Shown here: positions 6,389 to 15,495 of the stretch, piece after piece
How the letters are laid out: each line of letters begins with the position of its first letter
Position numbering within the stretch: position 1 is the stretch's first letter
Origin: Roseateles toxinivorans
GTDB taxonomy: Bacteria > Pseudomonadota > Gammaproteobacteria > Burkholderiales > Burkholderiaceae_C
Direction: 5' to 3'
DNA: 64,000 bases
NCBI RefSeq assembly: GCF_004362525.1
Contig: NZ_SNXS01000006.1
Span: 122,918 to 186,917, forward strand
Program-made: the position numbers and the translations under genes
Notes under the pieces: generated by a model
The model's input: the letters and a program-made list of their open reading frames with translations, nothing else
Told to the model about the DNA's origin: nothing
The model's database searches: none

Positions 6389-9292
6389 ATGCAGTGCTCA
6401 ACCTCCCCGCGCCTTCAGCGCAGCTATCCGCCGGTGTTTCGCGTCAAGCCGGTGGCCGCGGCCTGCGGCCTGTTGATGCTGGCCTCGGTGGCCGTCGAAG
6501 CTCAGCAGACGGCCCAGCAGGCCAGCCAGCTGGACACGGTGGTCGTCACCGGCATACGGCGCAGCATCGAGTCCTCGGTGACGGCAAAGCGCAACTCCGA
6601 CTCCATCATTGAAGTGATTTCGTCCGAAGATATCGGCAAGCTGCCCGACGCCAGCATCGCCGAGTCGCTGGCGCGTCTGCCCGGTCTGACCGGCCAGCGC
6701 GGCCCGGACGGGCGGGTTGACCGGATCTCGATCCGCGGCCTGTCGCCCGAGTTCTCGGGCGTGCTGCTGAACGGCCGCGAGATGGTCAGCTCCGGCGACA
6801 GCCGCGCGGTTGAATATGACCAGTTCCCGTCTGAGCTGGTGGGTTCGGCCATCGTCTACAAGACGCCGGATGCCGCGCTGGTGGGCCAGGGCCTGTCGGG
6901 CACGGTCGACATCCGCACCCTGCGCCCGCTGTCCGTCACCGGCCGGCAGGTGGTGCTGAATGCGCGCGGCGAGCGCAACTCGAATGGCAATCTGGTGTCC
7001 GGCGTCACCAGCCCCACGGGCATGCGTGTCAGCGCGTCCTATGTCGACCAGTTCGCCAACAAGACCATTGGCGTGGCGCTGGGCTTTGCCCGCCTCGATG
7101 CGCCCAGCCAGGTCAAGCTGACCGAGCTGGTGGAGTACAGCGACTTCACGCCCTTCGGCCTGCCGTTGAGTGGCAACAAGCCCTCGCTGAAGCCGATGGC
7201 CGATGGCAACACGGGCCAGGCCATGTTGCCGATGTTCTGGACCGCCACCACCTCGACCAAGAAGAATCTTCGTGATGGCCTGATGGCCGTGCTCGAGTAC
7301 AAGCCCAATGACGACCTGCACAGCATGGTCGACCTCTATTACTCGAAGTTCAATACCCACGAGGTCGGCGGCAAGTTTGCACAGAGCCTGTTCGGCAACT
7401 GGTCGGCCGGCATTGCGCCGGCGCTGAGCAATGTCGGCACGACGCAGATCGGCAACAACACCTATGCGACCAGCGCCACCACCTCGCAGCTGGTGGCCAA
7501 TGTCGGCAATATGGACACGCGCCGCACCGACGACATCGTGGCTGTCGGCTGGAACACCGAGATGAAGCTGGCGGACAAATGGAGGGGCGTTGCCGATCTC
7601 AGCTACTCCCGCGACAAGCGCAACGAGCGCTATGCCGAGGCCTATGGCGGCCCCTACGACAACGCCAACAAGCAGTGGACCTATGGCGCCTACAACTGGA
7701 ATGTGCCGGCCACCGGTGGCGCCCAGACCTTCACTCCGGTGCAGCCGGGCTATCTGTCCAACCCGGCCAATATGGCCTTCGGCGATGTGCAGGGCATGGA
7801 CTGGGTCGGCAACGACGCCTGGATAGGCGCGATCCGCTCACCCGCCGTCAAGGACGAGATCAAGAGCCTGCGCCTGTCGGTCAAGCGTGAGCTGGACGGC
7901 TTCTTCAGCAGCTTCTCGACCGGCCTGAACGTGACCCATCGCAGCAAGGACGTCGAGCGCAACGAGGACCGCATCCTGATGAAGAAGGATGCCCAGGGCA
8001 ACTTCATCCGCACCATACCGACGTCCGTCGTCGGCACGCCGTTCGACATGAGCTGGGCCGGCATTCCGCAGCTGCTGCGCGTCGATGTGCCGGCGCTGGT
8101 GGCCAGCGGCGCCGTGACCCTGGAGCAGGGCCAGTTCCACAAATGGGCCGGCAATGTGTCCAGCGTGGACGAGACGGTCACGACCGGATTCGGCAAACTC
8201 GACATCGACACCGATATCGCCGGTGTGGGCTTGCGCGGCAATCTCGGTCTGCAGATCGTGCATGCCAAGCAGAGCTCGGAAGGCTGGGCCTATCTGGGCC
8301 GCAACGAAGACTTCCCGGATCCGAGCCTGCTGCGCAAGCTGCAGGGGGGCACCAGCTACACCGACGTGCTGCCCAGCCTGAACCTCGTCGCCGACTTCAA
8401 GAACAACTGGCTTGCCCGTTTCGGCCTGGCCACGGCCATCGTGCGCCCGGGCATCAACGAAATGCGCGCCGGCATCAGCACGCCCGAGGTGGTGCAGGAC
8501 CAGGCCGGCACACCGAACGCCGGCAACTGGACCGTGGCCTACGCGGGCAACCCCGCGCTCAAGCCCTGGCGCGCGGTCGGCATCGACCTGTCGGTCGAAA
8601 AGTACTTCGGCAAGCGCAGCTATGTCTCGGCGGCCGCCTTCCGAAAGAACCTGCTGAGCTATATCCAGAATGCGCAGACGGAGGTCGACAACTCCGGCGT
8701 GCCGCCGCAATCGAACATCCCGCCCGGCGTGACGCCCAAGAAGTTCGGCCCGCTGGTCACGCCGACCAATGGCAGCGGCGGCAAGGTCGAGGGCCTCGAG
8801 TTCGCGGCCGCGCTCGAAGGCGGCCTGCTGCATCCGTCACTCGACGGCTTCGGCGCGGTGGTCAGCGCCTCCAAGCTCAGCAGCTCCATCCTCGAACAAC
8901 TGCCCGATCAGCTGGCCAAGTCCATCCCGCTGAACGGCCTGTCGGGCCGCTCGAACAGCCTGACCTTCTACTATGAGAACCATGGCCTGTCGGCACGGGT
9001 CAGCCAGCGCTACCGCGCACCGTTCACCGCCACGACCCGCGACATCTACTTCAACTCGACGACGCTGCAGTATGCCGCGGACAAGGTGATGGACCTGCAG
9101 CTTGGCTATGCCTTCGAGAGCGGCACGTTCAAGGGGCTATCGCTGCTGCTGCAGGTCGGCAATGTGCTGGACAAGCCGACGCTGAACTACAAGAACGTGG
9201 GGGCGAACGCACCGGATGGCACGCAGCTGACGCCGAACCTGATCCGCTATTTCGGCCGCACCACGCTGGTGGGGATGAACTACAAGTTCTAA
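6389..9292 (+). CDS. TonB-dependent receptor for glucan oligosaccharides
   Basis: The ATG at 6389 has a GGAG site 7 bases upstream and gives 967 residues. A signal peptide (about 1-39, ending VAVEAQ), a TonB-box-like DTVVV at 49-53, a plug domain (IRGLSPEFSGVLLNGRE region) and a long barrel ending in an aromatic residue (GMNYKF) are visible. It fits the large Xanthomonas/Caulobacter-type TonB receptor family used for carbohydrate uptake across the outer membrane. The gene follows a LacI-type operator and heads an apparent operon with the halogenase, a sugar-binding protein and the GH16 lipoprotein, so the substrate is probably laminarin-type beta-glucan fragments. Substrate is inferred from context only. 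Confidence 0.93.
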   Translation: MQCSTSPRLQRSYPPVFRVKPVAAACGLLMLASVAVEAQQTAQQASQLDTVVVTGIRRSIESSVTAKRNSDSIIEVISSEDIGKLPDASIAESLARLPGLTGQRGPDGRVDRISIRGLSPEFSGVLLNGREMVSSGDSRAVEYDQFPSELVGSAIVYKTPDAALVGQGLSGTVDIRTLRPLSVTGRQVVLNARGERNSNGNLVSGVTSPTGMRVSASYVDQFANKTIGVALGFARLDAPSQVKLTELVEYSDFTPFGLPLSGNKPSLKPMADGNTGQAMLPMFWTATTSTKKNLRDGLMAVLEYKPNDDLHSMVDLYYSKFNTHEVGGKFAQSLFGNWSAGIAPALSNVGTTQIGNNTYATSATTSQLVANVGNMDTRRTDDIVAVGWNTEMKLADKWRGVADLSYSRDKRNERYAEAYGGPYDNANKQWTYGAYNWNVPATGGAQTFTPVQPGYLSNPANMAFGDVQGMDWVGNDAWIGAIRSPAVKDEIKSLRLSVKRELDGFFSSFSTGLNVTHRSKDVERNEDRILMKKDAQGNFIRTIPTSVVGTPFDMSWAGIPQLLRVDVPALVASGAVTLEQGQFHKWAGNVSSVDETVTTGFGKLDIDTDIAGVGLRGNLGLQIVHAKQSSEGWAYLGRNEDFPDPSLLRKLQGGTSYTDVLPSLNLVADFKNNWLARFGLATAIVRPGINEMRAGISTPEVVQDQAGTPNAGNWTVAYAGNPALKPWRAVGIDLSVEKYFGKRSYVSAAAFRKNLLSYIQNAQTEVDNSGVPPQSNIPPGVTPKKFGPLVTPTNGSGGKVEGLEFAAALEGGLLHPSLDGFGAVVSASKLSSSILEQLPDQLAKSIPLNGLSGRSNSLTFYYENHGLSARVSQRYRAPFTATTRDIYFNSTTLQYAADKVMDLQLGYAFESGTFKGLSLLLQVGNVLDKPTLNYKNVGANAPDGTQLTPNLIRYFGRTTLVGMNYKF

Positions 9293-9300
9293 TCACCAGC

Positions 9301-10812
9301 ATGAGTCCCAAGCCCCTCCGCAACATCGTCATCGTCGGCGGCGGCACCGCCGGCTGGATGACGGCCGCCGCCTTCTCCAAGGCACTCGGTCAGGCCTATT
9401 CGATACGGCTGATCGAGTCCGACGAGATCGGCATCATCGGCGTCGGCGAGGCCTCGATCCCGAACTTGACCGAGTTCAATCGGGCACTGGGCATAGACGA
9501 AGACGAGTTCCTGCGCGCCACGCGGGGCTCGTTCAAGATGGGCATCGAGTTCGTCAACTGGGGGGCCCTGGGCGACCGCTACACCCACGGTTTCGGCAAG
9601 GTCGGGCAGATGGCCGACACCGTGCCCTTCCACCACTTCTGGCTGCGCATGGCGCAGCAGGGCAAGGCCGGGCCGCTGGGCGACTATTCGATCAACACGG
9701 TGGCACCGCGCCAGGCCAGGTTCATGCGGGCGCGGGCCGATATGGCCGGCTCACCGCTGGGCGAGATCGCCCATGCCTACCATTTCGACGCCGGCCTGTA
9801 CGCCAAATTCCTGCGCGGCTATGCCGAGCAGCGCGGCGTCAGGCGGCTGGAGGGCAAGGTCCAGCAGGTCTTGCAAGGCGCCGAGGATGGTTTCATCGAG
9901 GCCGTCGTGATGGAGAGCGGCGAGCGGGTCGAGGGCGACTTCTTCATCGACTGCTCGGGGATGCGGGCGCTCTTGATCGAGCAGACCCTCAAGGCCGGCT
10001 ACGAGGACTGGACCCACTGGCTGCCCTGCGACCGCGCGATCGCCGTGCCCTGCGAATCGGTCAGTCCGCTGCTGCCGCTGACCCGCTCCACCGCACATGC
10101 GGCCGGCTGGCAATGGCGCATTCCGCTGCAGCACCGCATCGGCAACGGCCATGTCTACAGCAGCGCCTTCATGGACAAGGACGAGGCCGAGGCCATCCTG
10201 ATGAACAAGCTGGACGGCAAGGCGCTGGCGCCGCCCCGCCACCTGAGCTTCCGCACCGGCCGGGCCAGGACCTTCTGGGATCGCAACTGCGTGGCCGTGG
10301 GCCTGTCCAGCGGTTTTCTGGAGCCGCTGGAGTCGACCAGCATCCACCTGATCCATATGGCGGTGGCGCGCATCCTGAGCTTCTTCCCGCACGCCGGCTT
10401 CGATGCCGCCGACATCGCCGAGTACAACGCACTGACGCGGCTCGAATTCGAGCGGGTGCGCGACTTCCTGATACTGCACTACAAGCTCACCACCCGCGAC
10501 GACTCGGCCTTCTGGAACCACTGCCGGACGATGGCGATACCGGAGACCTTACAACGCAAGATTGACCTTTTCGCCAGCAACGGCCGCATCTACCGCTATG
10601 ACGACGAGCTGTTCGCCGAGACTAGCTGGCTGCAGGTGATGATCGGTCAAAGGCTGATGCCGCGCGGCCATCACCCGTTCGCCGACCTGTTGCCCGAGGC
10701 CGAGGTGCAGGCCTATGTGCGCAATGTCGAGCAGGTCGTCGCCAAGTGCGTGGGGGTGATGCCCACGCATGCCGAGTTCATCGCCAAGCATTGCGCGGCC
10801 GACCTGGGCTGA
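9301..10812 (+). CDS. Flavin-dependent tryptophan-halogenase family protein
   Basis: A 503-residue member of the PrnA-type family (PF04820). The FAD-binding GGGTAGW motif is at 13-19, the Lys that activates hypohalous acid is Lys79 in GSFKMGIEFVNW, the WxWxIP motif is at 270-275, and a Glu in EPLESTSI (Glu344) matches the catalytic Glu of PrnA. All key residues are intact, so it should be an active FAD-dependent halogenase or a close relative. The gene begins 8 bases after the receptor stop with no clear ribosome binding site, suggesting coupling. Such halogenases recur beside TonB receptors in carbohydrate-scavenging Proteobacteria, but their physiological substrate is generally unknown. Confidence 0.93.
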   Translation: MSPKPLRNIVIVGGGTAGWMTAAAFSKALGQAYSIRLIESDEIGIIGVGEASIPNLTEFNRALGIDEDEFLRATRGSFKMGIEFVNWGALGDRYTHGFGKVGQMADTVPFHHFWLRMAQQGKAGPLGDYSINTVAPRQARFMRARADMAGSPLGEIAHAYHFDAGLYAKFLRGYAEQRGVRRLEGKVQQVLQGAEDGFIEAVVMESGERVEGDFFIDCSGMRALLIEQTLKAGYEDWTHWLPCDRAIAVPCESVSPLLPLTRSTAHAAGWQWRIPLQHRIGNGHVYSSAFMDKDEAEAILMNKLDGKALAPPRHLSFRTGRARTFWDRNCVAVGLSSGFLEPLESTSIHLIHMAVARILSFFPHAGFDAADIAEYNALTRLEFERVRDFLILHYKLTTRDDSAFWNHCRTMAIPETLQRKIDLFASNGRIYRYDDELFAETSWLQVMIGQRLMPRGHHPFADLLPEAEVQAYVRNVEQVVAKCVGVMPTHAEFIAKHCAADLG

Positions 10813-10816
10813 GCCC

Positions 10817-12082
10817 ATGGTGCCCATGAAGCGCCTGACGCGGCGCGGCCTGCTGGCCTGCGGGCTGCTGGGCGCCACCGCGGTGCACGGGGCTGAGCGC
10901 ACGGTGCTGCAGCTGGCGGCCTTTCCGCTGGTGGACGAGATCGCCCGCGCGGCGCTGCCGGTTTGGCGGCAGATGCACCCCGGTGTGGACATCCAGATCG
11001 TCTCCCGCCAGTACGCCGACCATCACACGGCCATGACCACTGCCCTGTCGACCTCCTCACTGCTGCCCGACGTGATGGCGCTGGAGTCCAGCTTCGTCGG
11101 TCGCTTTGCCCAGGGCGGGGGGCTCGAAGACTTGGCCCAGCCGCGTTACGACATCGGCCGCTTTCGCTCGCGCCTGGTGCCCTATGCCTATGACCAGGCG
11201 CTGGGCCGCAACGGCGCGGTGGTGGCCGTGCCCACCGACATCGGCCCGGGCACGATGCTGTACCGGCAGGACATCGTCGCGCGCGCCGGTGTCGATCCCG
11301 AAGACCTGACTCGTTCATGGGCCAGCTATATCGCCGCCGGGCAGCTCATCAAGCGCAGCACCGGGGCCTACCTGATCGCCCATGTCAGCGAGATCAAGGA
11401 CATCCTGCTGCGCACCGGCATCCAGCCGGGCGAGGGTATGTACTTCGATCAGGACTCACGGGTGCTGGTGCAGTCCGAGCGCTTTGTGCGCGCCTTCGAG
11501 CTGGCGCTGCAGGTGCGCCGGCTGGGGCTCGATGCCCGCGTCAACGCCTGGTCCAACGAATGGGCCGAGGGCTTCAAGCGCGGCAGCCTGGCCACCGAGC
11601 TGGGTGGCGCCTGGCTTGTGGGTCAGTTGAGCAACTGGGTGGCGCAGCAGACCGCCGGCCTGTGGCGCGCGGCCCAACTGCCCGAGGGCGCCAATGCCGG
11701 CTACGGCGGCGCCTTTTACGCGATGCCGCGGCGTGCCGCGCCCGAGCGCAAGGCGCTGGCCTGGCAGTTCATCCAGCTGATGACACTGGACCGCGAGCGC
11801 CAGCTTGCAGCTTTCAAGACGCACGACGCCTTTCCGGCTCTGCTGGAGACGCATGACGACGCCTTCTTCGAGGAGCCCGTGGCCTTTCTGGGCGGCCAGA
11901 AGGCGCGGCTGCTGTGGCGCGTGGCCGCGCGACGCATCTCGGCTGCCCGCGTGCACAAGCAGAACGGCTTTGCCGACGAGGTGGTCGGCAGCGAGCTTGA
12001 CCAGGTGCTCAAGCGCGGCAAACCTATACGCACAGCGCTGCAAGACGCCGCACGGCTGCTCGAACGGCGTGCCCACCGATGA
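10817..12082 (+). CDS. Extracellular sugar-binding protein, ABC family 1, orphan copy
   Basis: About 421 residues from ATG 10817; ATG 10826 is an alternative. A twin-Arg-like, signal-peptide-type N-terminus (KRLTRRGLLACGLLGATAVHG) precedes a family 1 solute-binding fold. It is a clear paralogue of the protein at 25526-26806: both share DHHTAMTTALSTS, GRFAQGGGLEDL, RTGIQPGEG and LWRAAQLPEG. No permease gene adjoins it, so it may feed the transporter at 23754-25503 or bind a different oligosaccharide size. It overlaps nothing and lies in the operon receptor, halogenase, binding protein, GH16. Confidence 0.9.
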   Translation: MVPMKRLTRRGLLACGLLGATAVHGAERTVLQLAAFPLVDEIARAALPVWRQMHPGVDIQIVSRQYADHHTAMTTALSTSSLLPDVMALESSFVGRFAQGGGLEDLAQPRYDIGRFRSRLVPYAYDQALGRNGAVVAVPTDIGPGTMLYRQDIVARAGVDPEDLTRSWASYIAAGQLIKRSTGAYLIAHVSEIKDILLRTGIQPGEGMYFDQDSRVLVQSERFVRAFELALQVRRLGLDARVNAWSNEWAEGFKRGSLATELGGAWLVGQLSNWVAQQTAGLWRAAQLPEGANAGYGGAFYAMPRRAAPERKALAWQFIQLMTLDRERQLAAFKTHDAFPALLETHDDAFFEEPVAFLGGQKARLLWRVAARRISAARVHKQNGFADEVVGSELDQVLKRGKPIRTALQDAARLLERRAHR

Positions 12083-12109
12083 ATCGATTTGCTCAGGGAG
12101 ACTGTTGAA

Positions 12110-12976
12110 ATGAACCATGTGTTGACCCGGCGCTGGCCCTTCACCTCGCTGCTTGCCGCCCTGTGCCTGGGCGGCTGCGGCTCCGGCGGTGCGGCCGAGG
12201 CGATAGCGCCGCCCATCCCAAGCACCGACGCGCTGGCCCCGCCACCGGGCTATGCCCTGGTCTGGTCCGACGAGTTCGACAAGCCCGGCCTGCCGGACCC
12301 CGCAAAATGGGCCCATGACACCGGCATGAACAAGCAGGGCTGGCACAACCGTGAGAAGCAGTACTACAGCGGCCCCCGCGCCGAGAACGCCGAGGTGCGC
12401 GACGGCCGCCTGGTCATCACCGCCCGCAAGGAGCAGATGACGGCGGCCGCCGACTGGGGCGGCCAGGCCTATACCTCGACTCGTCTGCTGACCGCCGGCA
12501 AGCAGGACTGGACCTATGGCTTCTTCGAGATCCGCGCCAAGCTACCCTGCGGCAAGGGCACCTGGCCGGCGATCTGGATGCTGGGCAGCCAGGGCGACTG
12601 GCCGGCCGGCGGCGAGCTGGACATCATGGAGCAGACCGGCAAGGAGCCGACCAAGGTCTTCAGCACCACGCACACCACCTCGGGCAGCGGCGGCAATGGC
12701 TCGGGCGCGGCCACCCAGGTGAGCGATGCCTGCACGGCCTTCCACACCTATCAGATGCTGTGGACGGCACAGCAGGTCAGCTTCGGCATCGACGGCAAGA
12801 CCCACTTCACCTACAAGAACGCAGGCACCGGCAAGGCCCAATGGCCCTTCGATGCGCCGCAGTTCCTGATACTCAATATCGCCATCGGCGGTGATCTGGG
12901 CGGCGATGTAGACGACAGCATCTTCCCGGTGCGCATGGAGGTGGAGTATGTGAGGGTGTACCAGCCGGCCAAGTGA
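12110..12976 (+). CDS. GH16 endo-beta-1,3-glucanase (laminarinase-type) lipoprotein
   Basis: The ATG at 12110 follows a CAGGGAG site and gives 288 residues. A lipoprotein signal ends in the lipobox LGGC (around residues 22-25), followed by a Gly/Ala/Pro linker. The GH16 core shows VWSDEFD at its start and the catalytic GELDIMEQ, with nucleophile Glu169, Asp171 and acid/base Glu174. An intervening Met (DIME) marks the beta-bulge form typical of laminarinases rather than lichenases. It ends with VEYVRVYQ, the usual last strand. As a likely surface lipoprotein it would cut beta-1,3-glucan outside the cell and supply the TonB receptor. Confidence 0.95.
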   Translation: MNHVLTRRWPFTSLLAALCLGGCGSGGAAEAIAPPIPSTDALAPPPGYALVWSDEFDKPGLPDPAKWAHDTGMNKQGWHNREKQYYSGPRAENAEVRDGRLVITARKEQMTAAADWGGQAYTSTRLLTAGKQDWTYGFFEIRAKLPCGKGTWPAIWMLGSQGDWPAGGELDIMEQTGKEPTKVFSTTHTTSGSGGNGSGAATQVSDACTAFHTYQMLWTAQQVSFGIDGKTHFTYKNAGTGKAQWPFDAPQFLILNIAIGGDLGGDVDDSIFPVRMEVEYVRVYQPAK

Positions 12977-12986
12977 GGCTTGGATG

Positions 12987-13529
12987 TCAGGCTCTGACCC
13001 TGGCCAGCGCCCATCCAAGGGCTGGACGCACCAGGTAGTGGGCGATCGCTGATACCGCAGCAATGACCGTTGCCACCAGAGCAGGCAGGATGGGGCCGAA
13101 GGTGATGCACATGCCCAGCACGAAGCCCAGCACATACTCGCTTCGACAGGTCGGCAGGACCAAGCTGACAAGAATGATGCCGAGCAGGACGTAGGCCGGA
13201 GCGTCCGCATTGCCGCTCACAAAGGCCAGCGACAAGGCGATGCCGGCGACAAGCGAACCGAACGCGGCAACGGCCAAGGCTTTTGCGGCCAGCGGGCCGT
13301 TGGCCCGCCTCAGCATTCTGCCCGCAAGAAACCAGGCCAGCAGGGGCAGAAATACGGCGCCCCAGGCATTGGAGATGGCGGGCAGATCGGCTTGATTGAG
13401 CAGGTGGTGGCGCTGGATACCGCCATGAAAGACCTGCCATGCGAGATGGACCAGTTCGGCGAGCGCAACCAGCGCTGTGATCAACCAGCGGGCTGTCACC
13501 CTGGCCGGGGTATGGGTCATCTCAAACAT
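12987..13529 (-). CDS. Hypothetical multi-pass membrane protein
   Basis: The 180-residue product starts MFEMTHTPA with a good AGGAGA site upstream; longer in-frame starts run antisense into the phosphoesterase gene and were rejected. About five hydrophobic segments are visible (for example WLITALVALAELVHLAW, GAVFLPLLAWFLAG and AYVLLGIILVSLVL). I recognise no family. It converges with the GH16 gene (10 bases apart) and diverges from the metallophosphoesterase gene. Confidence 0.7.
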   Translation of the reverse strand: MFEMTHTPARVTARWLITALVALAELVHLAWQVFHGGIQRHHLLNQADLPAISNAWGAVFLPLLAWFLAGRMLRRANGPLAAKALAVAAFGSLVAGIALSLAFVSGNADAPAYVLLGIILVSLVLPTCRSEYVLGFVLGMCITFGPILPALVATVIAAVSAIAHYLVRPALGWALARVRA

Positions 13530-13691
13530 GTCTGTCTCCTGGGTCAGCAGCGGGTTGCCGCTCACTCTAGGGGCGCCCGCTGGCCGCGGGCAGCGCCTTG
13601 CGACGAACGGGAGTGTGGGTCCATCGAGCTGCAACCGAGGCCGATGGAGGCCGCAGCTTGAACCCGGCCCCGCTGCCCCCATCTGGCAGCG

Positions 13692-14804
13692 ATGACCGGA
13701 ATCTGGCTGTTGGCCCTGCTGCACCTCTACATTGGTTGGCGTGTGGCGCCGCAGTTGCCGGGCCCGCTGGCGGCGGGCGCCTTCATCGCGCTGTTGCTGC
13801 TGTCGCTGGCCTTGATACCGGCGGCGCTGCTGGGGCGAAAGGCGCGCAAGCGCGCCACCGCCGACCGTTGGACCTGGGCCGGCATGCTGGCCCTGGGCCT
13901 GTTCTCTATGCTGCTGGTGCTGACCCTGCTGCGCGATCTGTTGCTGCTGGCGGCCTTGCCATTCAACCTGCCACCGCTGGCCATGCCCAGCGCCATCGCC
14001 GTGCCTACCCTGGCCCTGCTGGCGGCGCTGTGGGGCCTGGTCGGCGCGCGGCGCACCGCCCGTGTGCGCGAGGTTGAGGTGCCCATCGCAGGCCTGCCGG
14101 CTGCGTTGCAGGGCTTCACCATTGCGCAGATCACTGATGTTCACGTCGGGCCGACCGTCAAGCGTGGCTATGTGCAGGCCATTGTCGAGTCGGTCAACCG
14201 GCTGCAGGCCGATGCGGTGGCCGTCACCGGCGATCTGGTCGATGGGCGGGTGGTGGACCTGCGGCATGACGTGGCGCCACTGGCCGGCCTGAGGTCAAGA
14301 CATGGCACCTTCTTCGTCACCGGCAACCATGAGTACTACAGCGGTGCCGATGAATGGTCGGCCCTGCTCGGCAGCCTGGGCCTGCGCGTGCTGACCAACG
14401 AGCACGTGGTGCTGCTGCACGATGGTGCCCAGCTGGTGATGGCCGGCGTGGCCGACTTCACCGCGCATCACTTCGATCCTGGCCAGCGCAGCGATCCGCA
14501 GCGGGCGATGGCAGGCGCGCCACCGGGCGCCGGCCTGCGCGTCTTGCTGGCGCACCAGCCACGCAGCGCGCCGGCCGCCGCCGATGCGGGTTTTGATGTG
14601 CAGCTGTCGGGCCACACCCATGGCGGCCAGTTCTGGCCCTGGAACCTGTTCGTGCCGCTGCAGCAACCGTTCACCGCCGGCCTGCACCGGCTGCGCCGGC
14701 TGTGGGTCTACACCAGCCGCGGTACCGGCTACTGGGGGCCACCGCTGCGCCTCGGTGCGCCTTCAGAGATCACCCGGTTGCGTTTTGTCAGGGCATCCCC
14801 GTGA
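13692..14804 (+). CDS. Membrane-anchored metallophosphoesterase (YkuE/YaeI-like)
   Basis: A 370-residue protein with three or four N-terminal membrane segments (roughly 1-125) and a C-terminal calcineurin-like phosphoesterase domain. The metal ligands are all visible: ITDVHVG, GDLVDG, GNHEYY and GHTHGG. The architecture matches membrane-bound YkuE/YaeI-type enzymes, often suggested to act on phospholipids or lipid A precursors. The true substrate is unknown. Start ATG at 13692 is the first in frame and immediately precedes a hydrophobic helix. Confidence 0.9.
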   Translation: MTGIWLLALLHLYIGWRVAPQLPGPLAAGAFIALLLLSLALIPAALLGRKARKRATADRWTWAGMLALGLFSMLLVLTLLRDLLLLAALPFNLPPLAMPSAIAVPTLALLAALWGLVGARRTARVREVEVPIAGLPAALQGFTIAQITDVHVGPTVKRGYVQAIVESVNRLQADAVAVTGDLVDGRVVDLRHDVAPLAGLRSRHGTFFVTGNHEYYSGADEWSALLGSLGLRVLTNEHVVLLHDGAQLVMAGVADFTAHHFDPGQRSDPQRAMAGAPPGAGLRVLLAHQPRSAPAAADAGFDVQLSGHTHGGQFWPWNLFVPLQQPFTAGLHRLRRLWVYTSRGTGYWGPPLRLGAPSEITRLRFVRASP

Positions 14805-14885
14805 GTGGGGGCCAATCCCCCGCCGACCTCGTGTCATGATCTGCCTGCCTATCCCTTCGTCCCCAACCTGCCAACGAGGCCGCAG

Positions 14886-15089
14886 ATGAAAACGATAGAC
14901 GAAATGCTGAGCCTCAAGCTGCTCACCCCCGACCAGCATGCCGACATCGGCGCCTGGGTGGCCCACGCCCGCACGCCCGAGGCCATCATGCAGATGCCCG
15001 CGCCGCTGTGGCGCTCGCTGGAGCTGGCCAGCGTGCTGATGAATTTCGATGCCGATCTGCAGCAGCCGCCGAGTTTTGATCACGAATGA
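14886..15089 (+). CDS. Small hypothetical protein
   Basis: A 67-residue acidic-to-neutral protein starting MKTIDEMLSLKLLTPDQHADIG, with a GAGG site nearby. No motif is recognised. The stop overlaps the next gene's ATG (ATGA), so the two are probably co-expressed. Confidence 0.65.
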   Translation: MKTIDEMLSLKLLTPDQHADIGAWVAHARTPEAIMQMPAPLWRSLELASVLMNFDADLQQPPSFDHE

Positions 15090-15490
15090 TGAAACCGATC
15101 TCGCAAACCGACCGCCACGTCGAGGTGGTCCAACGCTATCTGTCGCGACTGGAGGCCTCCGATGTGGAGGCCATCACCGCGCTGTTCTCGCCCAAGGCCA
15201 AGATCTACTCGCCCTTTCTGGGCTGGATGGACCCCAGGCCCTTCTTCATCAAGGTGCGCGAGGCCTCGGGGCAAAGCCGCATCGAGACCTTGGACATCCT
15301 GGTCAGCGCCCATGGCGGCCCGCGGGCGATTGCCTACTTCATCTACCACTGGCAGCTGAAGGACGGCGGCGACGTGCACTTCAACTGCGTGGACGTGTTC
15401 GACTTCGACGCCGACGGGCTGATCGACTGCATGACCATCATGTACGACACCCACCCGGTGCGGGCCCAGGTGGGTAGCAAGTACGGCTGA
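15086..15490 (+). CDS. SnoaL/NTF2-like fold protein
   Basis: A 134-residue single-domain protein with the pattern of a SnoaL-like polyketide-cyclase/limonene-epoxide-hydrolase fold: a first helix VVQRYLSRLEASDVEAITALFS, then YSPFLGWMDPRPFFIKV, and the C-terminal beta strands VHFNCVDVFDFDADGLIDCMTIMYD. Such domains are small enzymes or binding proteins; the substrate cannot be told. It overlaps the preceding small gene by 4 bp and converges with the AhpD-like gene. Confidence 0.8.
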   Translation: MMKPISQTDRHVEVVQRYLSRLEASDVEAITALFSPKAKIYSPFLGWMDPRPFFIKVREASGQSRIETLDILVSAHGGPRAIAYFIYHWQLKDGGDVHFNCVDVFDFDADGLIDCMTIMYDTHPVRAQVGSKYG

Positions 15491-15495
15491 TTGGC

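Noticed and set aside
4626..6401. 591-codon open frame on the minus strand
   Set aside because: Antisense to the GH30 gene, which has both catalytic Glu residues in the sense frame.
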